From positions 1,736,001 through 1,800,000 of the forward strand of contig CAVTUH010000001.1 of NCBI GenBank assembly GCA_963737835.1: a stretch of DNA of 64,000 nucleotides, written 5' to 3'. Every line of letters begins with the position of its first letter. Position 1 is the stretch's first letter. The position numbers were made by a program, and so were the translations under genes. Below the pieces are notes generated by a model. It was given only the letters and a program-made list of their open reading frames with translations, was not told where the DNA came from and made no database searches. Origin of the DNA: Palsa-1248 sp963737835 (GTDB lineage Bacteria > Gemmatimonadota > Gemmatimonadetes > Gemmatimonadales > Gemmatimonadaceae). This document shows, one piece after another, positions 55,311-63,269 of the stretch.

Positions 55311-57394
55311 GGGCCACGCTTCAGTCGCCCGCTGCTGTCCTCTTCGCCGCGGCGGTCACGTCCGAATGTGCTGTCTCCAGGAGCCTTGTCCCAGACATAC
55401 GCACAATGCATCGCCTGCGTCTCGAACCAGTCGAGCTCCACATTCATCTTGAACAAGACGTGCCTGAGCTCCTCCCACCCGTGTGGCTCGCGCGGCGCGA
55501 CATACAAATGCGTCGGGACGCCATTGCTCTTGAGGGCGCGGTACATCGCGACCGACTGGGGCTCCGGCACGCGCTGGTCGTTCTGCCCAACCAGGAAGAT
55601 CGTGGGCGTCTTCACCTTCCAGACATCCTTCAGCGGCGAATTGTCCCAGTAGACACTGATCGGCGCATTCTTCTGCCACGGCGTTCCGCCAAACCAGGGC
55701 GTGCGGTAGCTGCGCACGTCGCTTTGCGCATACATCGAGACCCAGTCCGCCGCCCCGGCGCCGGACGATGCCGCTTTGAAGCGAGTGGTATACGTGATGA
55801 TCTTGTTCGTCATGTGGCCGCCGCCACTCCATCCCATCTTGATGAGGTGCGCGGAGTCGGCGACGCCCGTCTTGATCAGATAGTCCACGCCGGCCAGCAC
55901 ATCGAGGTGCGCGTTCTTGAAGTAGTGCCCGACCATGTCGCGCGTGAAAGCATCGCCGTAGCCTGTGCTACCTCGGTAGTTGGGCTGCAGCACCGCGTAT
56001 CCCCGGGCGGCGAGCACGGGAAGGTAGTTCTGGCTTCCGCCAAGCCCGAACTTGTCCGATGCCTGCGGGCCGCCGTGCGTCTGGACGACGAGCGGGTAGC
56101 GATGGCCGGTCTCGTAGTCCAGCGGATACATCAGGAGGCCCTCGACCGTGACGCCATCGGCTCCCTTCCAGTCGACCCGCACCTGGCGAGGCAGGCGGAA
56201 CTGACGTGGCAGGTAGTCGAATACGGTGGTGACTTTCTGCGGCGCCGTCGCGTCCGCCCGAAGCAGCCACACCTCTCCCGGGCTCGTCATCTCGTGCAGT
56301 GTGAAGACGTGAGCGTTGGCGGCGTTGGACCAGGTCCAGTCACCAAGCGCGTGATCTCCCTTGGTCAATTGCTCGGGCTTTCCCGAGGAAAGCGCCACTC
56401 TGAACAGCTCGCTGTGCACGCCCATGTTCGCCACGAAGTAGATCGACTGCCCATCGCGAGACCATTCGGCCCGCTCGACTTCGTAGGGCATCTCAGGCAT
56501 GAGCACGTGTGGCTCGCCGCCGCTCGACGACGCGACGAAAATCTTGCGGTTGTAGTACGGCTCGAACTGCTGGTTGGCCTGCGCCAGAAAGAGGATTTGC
56601 GAGCCATCCGGTGAGAGCGCCGCACCACCCTCGGGGACGTTGTCGTGCGTGATCTGCCGAGCGTTCGCACCGTCAGCATCCATCACCCAGACTTCGCTGA
56701 GCCCATCATCGCCAAGCAGTGGGGTGGGGCTTCGAATGAAGGCGATGTGCTTCCCGTCTTCGGAAAGCGCGTATGCCCAGACCGAATAATCCCCGCTGGT
56801 AATCCGATGCTCGGCCTTCGTCGCGACGGCGACGCGCCAGAGGTGTTCCTGGTGGTAGTCCTCGTCGAACATGAACACGTCATCCTTGGCCTTCTCACGG
56901 GCTTTCTGCTGGTCTGATTTCGGCTCGTTGGCCCGGAAGTAGATCGTTGTGCCGTCCGGCGACCAGTCAATACTGAAGACCGCCGTCGCGTGGTGGCTGA
57001 GTCGCTGCGCTTCTCCGCCGTCATGCGCGATGAGGAAGATCTGCGCGACGCTGTCGCGATCCGACGTCCGTTTGGCCACGAACGCGATCGTCTTCCCATC
57101 CGGTGACCACCGCGGACTGCTCTCGCCCTCGGTGCCATTGGTCATTTGGATGAGACCGGAGCCATCGGCACTGACGCGCCAGATGTGGCCCACCCGCTTA
57201 TCGGTCTTCCAGTCCGGCTCCGACTTGACGAAGACGATCTCGTGCCCGTCGGGCGAGAGACGCGGGTCACTCACCGTCGGGATGTTCATGAAGTCGATCA
57301 GCGTCATGGCCCGCAGCGCCTGCCCCTGGGCCCCCTGGGCAACTGCGATGGAAAAGACGAGGGCGACGAGTCTGGATCGAAGGCCAGTCGGCAT
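55304..57394 (-). CDS. S9 family (prolyl oligopeptidase-like) serine peptidase, secreted
   Basis: 696 residues from ATG at 57394 with GGAG 8 bp upstream. Signal peptide LRSRLVALVFSIAVAQGAQG. A TolB/WD-like beta-propeller follows (repeats such as RLSPDGHEIVFVKSEPD, RWSPDGKTIAFVAKR). The catalytic alpha/beta domain begins near 430. Catalytic Ser in KMGWSGGGHMTNK near 523, Asp in VGQNDQRVPEPQS near 620, His in APREPHGWEE near 650. It probably cleaves short peptides or acyl peptides outside the cell. Related enzymes are dipeptidyl-peptidases and acylaminoacyl-peptidases. Confidence 0.93.
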   Translation of the reverse strand: MPTGLRSRLVALVFSIAVAQGAQGQALRAMTLIDFMNIPTVSDPRLSPDGHEIVFVKSEPDWKTDKRVGHIWRVSADGSGLIQMTNGTEGESSPRWSPDGKTIAFVAKRTSDRDSVAQIFLIAHDGGEAQRLSHHATAVFSIDWSPDGTTIYFRANEPKSDQQKAREKAKDDVFMFDEDYHQEHLWRVAVATKAEHRITSGDYSVWAYALSEDGKHIAFIRSPTPLLGDDGLSEVWVMDADGANARQITHDNVPEGGAALSPDGSQILFLAQANQQFEPYYNRKIFVASSSGGEPHVLMPEMPYEVERAEWSRDGQSIYFVANMGVHSELFRVALSSGKPEQLTKGDHALGDWTWSNAANAHVFTLHEMTSPGEVWLLRADATAPQKVTTVFDYLPRQFRLPRQVRVDWKGADGVTVEGLLMYPLDYETGHRYPLVVQTHGGPQASDKFGLGGSQNYLPVLAARGYAVLQPNYRGSTGYGDAFTRDMVGHYFKNAHLDVLAGVDYLIKTGVADSAHLIKMGWSGGGHMTNKIITYTTRFKAASSGAGAADWVSMYAQSDVRSYRTPWFGGTPWQKNAPISVYWDNSPLKDVWKVKTPTIFLVGQNDQRVPEPQSVAMYRALKSNGVPTHLYVAPREPHGWEELRHVLFKMNVELDWFETQAMHCAYVWDKAPGDSTFGRDRRGEEDSSGRLKRGPY

Positions 57395-57631
57395 GGCAGC
57401 GCTCCGCATCATGGGGAGGACACGCGCACCGCCGACGCTGCGGCCGTGCGCGACCGCAGGAGATCATGGCGCGTCCGGTCCCATTTGGAAAGAGAGTCGC
57501 GGGCGCGGCGCGGCCGGCCCGACGGTTTCAGCCTTCTTCAAAGTGTTTCAGGGAACGTTCAGGACTTCCGCGGGCCCGCCGGATACCGTTGCAGCAGGTC
57601 GATTCGAAACACGGGAAGAGAGGATACCCCA

Positions 57632-58015
57632 ATGATTGCAGCCGCCATCGCTCGGCCACTGGAGAAAAACAACCCGGTGTTGGCGATCGCGGTGGGGGGC
57701 CTGGTCGCCGGGACGTTGGACCTGACACAGGCCTGCATCCTGTTTGGATGGAAGATTCCGCTGACGATCGCCGGCGGCCTGCTGGGCCGGCAGGCACTCC
57801 AGGGCGGCGCCGGTACATACGCGCTCGGGGTCTTCCTGCATTTCTTCATCGCGACGTCAGCGGCAACGATCTACTACGTGGCAAGTCGCCGATTGACGTT
57901 CATGACAGACCACCCGCTCGTGTGCGGCCTGTTCTTCGGGATGGCAGTCGAGCTCGTCATGCGACTCGTTGTCCTTGTTTGGGATCGTCGCCAAGCACAC
58001 GGCGGAGCAATGTGA
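57632..58015 (+). CDS. four-helix membrane protein with a foreign C-terminal tail
   Basis: 127 residues from ATG at 57632 (AGAGAGG 8 bp upstream). Hydrophobic segments lie near 17-35 (VLAIAVGGLVAGTLDLTQA), 45-60, 72-92 (LGVFLHFFIATSAATIYYVA) and 103-120. The order GGLVAGTLD, GLLGRQALQGG and FLHFFIAT is seen in a common family of small membrane proteins of unknown role. After ELVMRLVVLVW the tail DRRQAHGGAM is antisense to the truncated regulator gene on the other strand, so the original end was replaced. Confidence 0.7.
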   Translation: MIAAAIARPLEKNNPVLAIAVGGLVAGTLDLTQACILFGWKIPLTIAGGLLGRQALQGGAGTYALGVFLHFFIATSAATIYYVASRRLTFMTDHPLVCGLFFGMAVELVMRLVVLVWDRRQAHGGAM

Positions 58016-58238
58016 CGGCCTGGTAGACCGAGTCCGACGTGACGATGACGCCAGACCAGACCTCTCTGAGTAGCTCATCGATGCTGACCACTTCGCCCGC
58101 GCGCCCCGCGAGGCAGAGCAGCAGCCGCATCGTCCGCGCCTCGACGCGGACGATCTCTCCGTTACGCGAAAGGCTGCCGGCAATGGGATCCACATCCCAC
58201 GCACCAATGCGAAGCGGGGCTGCTGACGGGTGGTCCAT
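57957..58238 (-). pseudogene. truncated winged-helix (CadC/OmpR-type) regulator
   Basis: 93 residues from ATG at 58238. It reads LRIGAWDVDPIAGSLSRNGE, VRVEARTMRLLLCLAGRAGE, VVSIDELLREVWSGVIVTSDSV with YQAVTLLRRVLGDDPKQ, a complete Trans_reg_C DNA-binding domain up to the recognition helix and start of the wing. Normally the wing continues PxYIxTVPRxGYRL and a large sensor or TPR region follows. Here the frame stops 5 residues later. The break point lies inside the membrane-protein gene, so a rearrangement cut both. The heptad repeat begins directly upstream of the ATG. Confidence 0.75.
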
Positions 58239-58410
58239 GTTGGACGTTGGACGTTGGACGTTAGACGTTAGACGTTGGACGTTAGACGTTAGACGTTGGA
58301 CGTTAGACGTTGGACGTTAGACGTTGGACGTTAGAAAACAAACCTCGAGGCGAGTCAGAGTGGATCTAGCTCATCCCTGAGGTTTGTTTTCTAACGTCCA
58401 ACGTCCAAGC
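58239..58410. repeat. 13-unit GACGTTR heptad array with terminator-like core
   Basis: From 58239 thirteen complete GTTGGAC/GTTAGAC heptads run without a break to 58329. The core follows: AAAACAAACCTC (58335-58346) pairs with GAGGTTTGTTTT (about 58379-58390), with about 32 nt between. A short right arm CTAACGTCCAACGTCCAA (58391-58408) closes the structure. The A/T-rich ends of the core can act as U-tracts on both strands. Confidence 0.85.
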
Positions 58411-58485
58411 GTAGCAGTGGTTTCGCCAGGTTGGATGGTTCGACTCATCTGACCTTGTCGCCCATTCTCCCAACCAGGAGGCCGA

Positions 58486-58929
58486 GTGCGAAATGTCCTT
58501 GCTGTGGGTGCCGTGATGCTGGGCGCCCAGTTGGCCCGCGCTCAAGGCGCCCCACCCCAGGTAAGTGCAAATCAGCCGTACGTGATGGAGTACTACTACA
58601 AGACGCAGTGGGGCCACCAGCAGGAGTTCCTCCAGTTGTTCCTGAAGAACCACTACCCGATCCTGAAGAAGGGAGTCGAGAACGGCCGTATGCTGTCGGT
58701 GAAGATCGAGACGCCCGCAAACCACATGACCGAGGACGGCCGCTGGGACTACCGGGTGACCATTCGCTTCAAGAACTCGACCGCCGCCACGACTGCTGAT
58801 CCGACGGAGGCTGCGACGATCAAACAGCTCTACCCCGATCAGGACACGTACAAGCGCGAAGAACAGCGGCGCTTCGAGATCTTGCTGGCCCACTGGGACC
58901 TGCCCGTCACCGACATCACCCCGCAGTGA
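58486..58929 (+). CDS. small secreted protein, function unknown
   Basis: 147 residues from GTG at 58486 (CCAGGAGG upstream). Signal peptide MRNVLAVGAVMLGAQLARAQ. The mature part reads YVMEYYYKTQWGHQQEFLQL, FLKNHYPILKKGVENGRMLS, then DGRWDYRVTIRFKNS, a pattern of a dimeric alpha/beta-barrel-like fold known from hypothetical secreted proteins of soil bacteria. No catalytic motif is seen. It converges with the beta-propeller gene at 58943. Confidence 0.65.
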   Translation: MRNVLAVGAVMLGAQLARAQGAPPQVSANQPYVMEYYYKTQWGHQQEFLQLFLKNHYPILKKGVENGRMLSVKIETPANHMTEDGRWDYRVTIRFKNSTAATTADPTEAATIKQLYPDQDTYKREEQRRFEILLAHWDLPVTDITPQ

Positions 58930-58942
58930 GGGGCGTCCGCGT

Positions 58943-59923
58943 TCACGGTGTTCCCGCGAGCGCGCGGAGCTTTGCCAGATCAATGCGCCACACCTCGCCG
59001 TGCGCATGGTCGGCGACCCACACCGCGCCGAATCCGACACGGAGTGCGTCAGCACCGCTGCCGCCGACGACCTGATACGACAGGCTATTGGTGCGGGGAT
59101 CGATGCTCGTGATGGGCGTCGAGTCGACAGCCAGCCACACCGCGCCGTCGCCGACGGCAATGTCGCCGTACCGGGTCGGGGCATGGGCCTCGATGCGGGC
59201 GACCTCCCTGTCGGTGTGCCGGTCCACACGAGACACAGAGCCATCTCCGCGGTTCTGCACCCAGACTGCGCCCACGCCTACGGCCATGAACTTCGGTGAA
59301 GGCCCGACCGGGATACGCAATGTGACGCGGTTCTGCACAGGGTCGATCTTGAGCACCGCATCGGTGCCGCTACTCGCTACCCAGACCGCTCCGTACCCAG
59401 CGACGAGAGCTTCCGAGCCCCGCCCAACGGAGATCAACCGCTGGATGGCGCCGGTGTGCGGATCGATGCGCGCCACCGCCCTGGAGCTGGAGTCGCGTCC
59501 AGTCACTGGCAGCCAGAAGCTGCCACCCGCGAATGCGAACGACCCCTCGACGCTGACCGTGATCGGAAGAGTGCGTCGCGTCACGACCCGATTGGTCCGC
59601 GGATCGACCGCGTTGAGCACGACTTTGCCGCACGTCGGCACCCACACGCGATCGACCGTCACGACGATGCCCAGACAGGCTTTGCCGCCGAGCGGCACGT
59701 CGGCGAGCACCGTGCCCGTCGCCGGATCGACTCTCGAGACGCGATCCGGCTTGTAGTTCACGACCCAGAGCGAGCCAAAACCAACCGCCATCCAGTCCGG
59801 TGACCCGGGGAGATGCACCCGGGCAGCAATCGGGACGTCAGCGAGTGAGGTGCGGCGCGCAACATGGCCGCTCGCACCACCCGGCTGTGCGGCGAGCGGC
59901 GAGGTGACCGAGAGGAGGAGCAC
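58943..59923 (-). CDS. secreted YncE/virginiamycin-B-lyase-like beta-propeller protein
   Basis: 326 residues. A signal-like start (MLLLSVTSPLAAQP) is followed by six or seven blades with the repeat GFGSLWVVNYKPDRVSRVDP, VDRVWVPTCGKVVLNAVDP, GYGAVWVASSGTDAVLKIDP, GVGAVWVQNRGDGSVSRVD. The unit (GxGAVWVxxxxxxxVxRIDP) is typical of the YncE/Vgb-like propellers. Most bind ligands or other proteins; the lyase activity residues of Vgb were not checked. It lies 43 bp after the next minus-strand gene and may share its transcript. Confidence 0.85.
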   Translation of the reverse strand: MLLLSVTSPLAAQPGGASGHVARRTSLADVPIAARVHLPGSPDWMAVGFGSLWVVNYKPDRVSRVDPATGTVLADVPLGGKACLGIVVTVDRVWVPTCGKVVLNAVDPRTNRVVTRRTLPITVSVEGSFAFAGGSFWLPVTGRDSSSRAVARIDPHTGAIQRLISVGRGSEALVAGYGAVWVASSGTDAVLKIDPVQNRVTLRIPVGPSPKFMAVGVGAVWVQNRGDGSVSRVDRHTDREVARIEAHAPTRYGDIAVGDGAVWLAVDSTPITSIDPRTNSLSYQVVGGSGADALRVGFGAVWVADHAHGEVWRIDLAKLRALAGTP

Positions 59924-59966
59924 CGCACCACACGCGAACGTCGTGGCGCGTGTCGCTGCGACGCGT

Positions 59967-60731
59967 CTATGTCGGCGGCACGAACATCGCCGGGTCGAGG
60001 CGAGCGTTGATGTGCACGTTGGCGTATTCCTCCTTGAGCGTCAGCTTGCCATCCGTCGTTTCAATGACAGTCTCGGACATCCAGCCGTGTGGCTCGAGTT
60101 TGTAATTGTCGAAGTGAACATCATCCGTCTTCGTACTGTCTTGATCGTTGGGCTGCAGCATCCGCATGAACAGCAGGCGATCCTGGTCGATCCAGAGCTG
60201 CCTCGAGTGCAAATCGCCTTTGGCCGCGCCGATCACGTAGACTTGCCGCCCCTCCCACGTGTCGGTGCGCACTGACGTCAGCCCGAAGTGGAGCGCCCGG
60301 AGCTCGCCCAGCGTCTGCTCGACTGGCTGTCGATAGACATCAAAGCCCATGAGAAGCAGCAGGTTGCGCCGCTTGAGACGGGTGACGCTGTCTCCATGCA
60401 CGACGTAGAATGAATCTCCCCTGCAAATGTAGGAGAGCTTGGGGTTTGACCCCTCGACATCAATGCGCAGCCGACCGGGAACGAGGAGTGCCTCCTTCCA
60501 CGTCTCCGTCACCATGGTATCCGCGGGCGTGCGGCGCGTCGTCGTCTCGGTGAACGCTACGCTTTCATACCACGTATCGGCGTACCGTTGATGCATGGCG
60601 CCGATGACCGCCTCACCCGAGCTCGGAAACGACTGAGCAGGAACGCCTGGGGGCATCGCGACAGTGATGGCCACCACCACGATCGCAGCGTCTCGGAGGC
60701 GGCCTCGGCGGATCGGCAGGGACAGAGTCAC
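59967..60731 (-). CDS. secreted protein with LolA-like fold, function unknown
   Basis: 254 residues from GTG at 60731 with GGAG 6 bp upstream. A signal peptide is at about 10-30 (AAIVVVAITVAMPPGVPAQ). The body is strand-rich: YESVAFTETTTRRTP, LLVPGRLRIDVEGSNPKLSY, CRGDSFYVVHGDSVTRLK, GRQVYVIGAAKGDLHSRQLW, IDQDRLLFMRMLQPN. A long curved sheet with such strands resembles the LolA/LppX-like outer-membrane lipoprotein carriers. No close family is recognised. Confidence 0.6.
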   Translation of the reverse strand: MTLSLPIRRGRLRDAAIVVVAITVAMPPGVPAQSFPSSGEAVIGAMHQRYADTWYESVAFTETTTRRTPADTMVTETWKEALLVPGRLRIDVEGSNPKLSYICRGDSFYVVHGDSVTRLKRRNLLLLMGFDVYRQPVEQTLGELRALHFGLTSVRTDTWEGRQVYVIGAAKGDLHSRQLWIDQDRLLFMRMLQPNDQDSTKTDDVHFDNYKLEPHGWMSETVIETTDGKLTLKEEYANVHINARLDPAMFVPPT

Positions 60732-61084
60732 GAATGCTCCGGCTTGAAGTAGACGTATCGGGCACAATCGAGCGCTGAGGGAAGTCTGCGTCGATGAGAC
60801 GCTAGACGAACCAAATGTGGGATATCTGTGGCGTTGCGGTAGTGTGGTCGGCAATATTCGGCAGGCGCGTCCACCCTGCCCCGCCGCAATCGGATCCCAT
60901 GCGAGTCGCGACCTCGCTCGAATCTCGCCGTATCTCGCCGTCGTCACCAACAATTCCGCGCAGAGCGTCGGCGGTGGCGGCATGCCCAAACAACCACTGG
61001 CGCCACCGTTGCGCTGAAGCGCTAGACGTTGGACGCCATACGTTGGACGTTATCCGCGTGTCCATCACAACGAGCGAGGCGCCA
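60732..61084. other. 353-bp divergent intergenic region with degenerate heptads
   Basis: No gene is seen between the LolA-like gene (minus) and the amine oxidase gene (plus). GCTAGACGTTGGACGCCATA plus CGTTGGACG at 61020-61050 is a worn copy of the GACGTTR heptads. A related scrap, TTAGACGCTGGACGC, lies at 63085-63099 at the end of the oxidase gene. Confidence 0.5.
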
Positions 61085-63100
61085 ATGAAGTCCAAAGAAC
61101 CGGGTGGATCTGACCAACCGCCACGCCGCGGGCTGGCGTTGCTCGCGGCAAGTTCGTTGGCGGTGGCGATATGCGTAGCTCCGCTGGCGGCCGGAGCGCA
61201 GGCACCTGTCGCGTATCCACTCGATCCCCTGACGAGAACCGAGATCGACGCCACCGTCGGCGTGTTGTCGAAGTCAGGCAAGGTGCACCTGGCGACCCGT
61301 ATCGGATCGCTCGCGCTCGCCGAGCCGGCGAAGCAGGATGTCCTCGCCTCGCCAAGCGGCGGTCAGCCTGCCCCTCGGGCAGCATCGGTCGTGCTGTACG
61401 ACTGGACTACCGGAGTCGCGAGCCGCGGCGTCGTCGATCCGGGACGCCGCGAGATCATCTCGTGGACGGACCTGCCCCCCGCCGACCCACCAAGCCTGAA
61501 TCTCGTCATTGCCCGAGCGACTGAGATCGCAACAGCCGATCCCCGATTTCGTGCGGCAGTCGCACGCCGTGGGTTCTCTGAGCAATCTCGGCTCCGCGTC
61601 GAGCCGATCTTCGCTGCGGGTCCCTCAATGCCTGGAGCACGGAAACTCGTCGCCTCGGACTATGTCCTGCGCCAGCACAACGGTGAGCGCGTTGCAGCGG
61701 GCTTCGTATTCGACCGGGACGCCAGCGATATGGGCGCACGGCGCCTGGCCACGCTGGGTCTCTGGGAGAACCTGACCCGCGGGATCGTCGACTCCTTGCG
61801 CGATACCGGTTCCGTAGCAGCCGCCGATGCTCATCCCGCGACTCAGCTCGCCCGTACCCTCGGCGCGGGTCCCCACATGGATCATCCCGCGAGCTCCTTC
61901 GAGATGCACGGGACGGCGATCCAATGGGGCCGGTGGCGCCTCCGCGCCGCCGTCGACCCTCGCCGCGGCCTCGAGCTGTACGACGTCGGCTTCGTGGACC
62001 AGGGAAGGGTGCGCTCGGTCCTCTACCGCGCGTCGATCTCGGAAATGATCGCACCCTATGGCGATCCGGTTTTCGGCAGCTGGTATCCGATGGATGAAGG
62101 AGATGTGGGACTGGGCGCATTTGGCATGACCTCCGCGGTACCCGGGGAGGACGCGCCGACGACCGCGGTGTTCGTGCCAGCGGTCTTCGCGGATGACAGG
62201 GGGCATGCGGTCGAGCTCCCACGGGCCATCGCGGTGTTCGAGCGAGAGAGCGCGGTGGAGTGGCGGCATGGAAACACCGCCCGCCAAGCACGCGAGCTGG
62301 TCGTGCGCGGCTTTTGCACGGCCGACAACTACGACTACGTCTTCGATTGGACCTTCCGTGAGGACGGCTCGATCCAGGTCCAAGCCGCGCTGACTGGCAT
62401 CGTGAACAACCGCGATGCCGTAGAAGAGCATGACACGACTGCGCGAAGCGCGAACTCAGTGATGTTCAGCCATCTGGTCGCACCTGGTGTGTCAGCGCCT
62501 ATCCATCAACATTTTTTCAGCTACCGGCTCGACTTCGACATCGATCGACCGGACCACAACCGCGTAATGCAGATAACAGCGAGCGGACTGCCGCTGGGTC
62601 CTGACAACGCCCGCGGGGAGTGGTTTGCAGCTCGCGCGCGTACCTTGCGGACCGAAAGCGACGCCTTGCAGGATCAAGGTGTCTCGGGGTGGCGACAGTG
62701 GCGGGTCATCAGCACGCGAGACACCAACGCATTCGGGCAGCCGACGGGCTACGCGCTGCTGCCCGGTGAACAGGTCCGGCCCTACCCCTCGCCGACCTCA
62801 GGTCCGCGCAGCCGAGCGGGCTTCGTGGGGCATGAGCTGTGGGTGACACCGTACAACCGCGACGAGATGTACGCGGCCGGCGAAGTGCCGAGCCATGATA
62901 CCACGTCGCAAGGGCTCGTACGGTGGACCGCGGCCGACCGGCCGATCGACGACCAGGACGTGGTGCTGTGGTACACACTGGGGGTCACGCACTTGCCGCG
63001 GACAGAGGATTGGCCGCTGATGCCCACGTACACGGTCGGCTTCCGGCTCGTACCGGCAGGGTTCTTCTCGCACGACCCAGTGTTAGACGCTGGACGCTAG
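61085..63100 (+). CDS. copper amine oxidase, secreted
   Basis: 671 residues from ATG at 61085 (GAGG 8 bp upstream). A signal peptide is at about 18-40 (LLAASSLAVAICVAPLAAGA). The cofactor site is ADNYDYVF, with the Tyr that becomes TPQ near residue 416, fitting the NYD/EY consensus. The copper ligands are suggested by HQHFF near 478 (two His) and a later His in the HDTTSQ region. PYGDPVFGSWYPMDEGD holds the catalytic Asp region. The enzyme oxidises primary amines to aldehydes, releasing ammonia and H2O2. The last residues (DPVLDAGR) overlap a degenerate heptad repeat. Confidence 0.92.
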   Translation: MKSKEPGGSDQPPRRGLALLAASSLAVAICVAPLAAGAQAPVAYPLDPLTRTEIDATVGVLSKSGKVHLATRIGSLALAEPAKQDVLASPSGGQPAPRAASVVLYDWTTGVASRGVVDPGRREIISWTDLPPADPPSLNLVIARATEIATADPRFRAAVARRGFSEQSRLRVEPIFAAGPSMPGARKLVASDYVLRQHNGERVAAGFVFDRDASDMGARRLATLGLWENLTRGIVDSLRDTGSVAAADAHPATQLARTLGAGPHMDHPASSFEMHGTAIQWGRWRLRAAVDPRRGLELYDVGFVDQGRVRSVLYRASISEMIAPYGDPVFGSWYPMDEGDVGLGAFGMTSAVPGEDAPTTAVFVPAVFADDRGHAVELPRAIAVFERESAVEWRHGNTARQARELVVRGFCTADNYDYVFDWTFREDGSIQVQAALTGIVNNRDAVEEHDTTARSANSVMFSHLVAPGVSAPIHQHFFSYRLDFDIDRPDHNRVMQITASGLPLGPDNARGEWFAARARTLRTESDALQDQGVSGWRQWRVISTRDTNAFGQPTGYALLPGEQVRPYPSPTSGPRSRAGFVGHELWVTPYNRDEMYAAGEVPSHDTTSQGLVRWTAADRPIDDQDVVLWYTLGVTHLPRTEDWPLMPTYTVGFRLVPAGFFSHDPVLDAGR

Positions 63101-63122
63101 TCATCGTCAAGCATTTTCCGAA

Positions 63123-63150
63123 TTGACAACTCGCGGCCCGCTCCTATGAT
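63123..63150 (+). promoter_or_regulatory. strong sigma-70-like promoter of the SusC-like gene
   Basis: TTGACA (63123-63128), 16 bp, TATGAT (63145-63150): a consensus -35 and a -10 with one mismatch. The start would be near 63157, leaving a leader of about 113 nt. The leader contains the palindrome CGGTACCGGTACCG (about 63182-63195). Confidence 0.65.
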
Positions 63151-63269
63151 GGAGCGAAAATTCGGCGGCCGGTGGATGTCGCGGTACCGGTACCGCCGAT
63201 CGTTGGCGCGCGGTCTGTACACCGAGGGTCGGCGCCTGTTGCGCGACGCATGCCCCGAGAGGTGTACCA

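Noticed and set aside
58239..58330. Regular repeats resembling a CRISPR array.
   Set aside because: The unit is 7 bp with no spacers and there are no cas genes.
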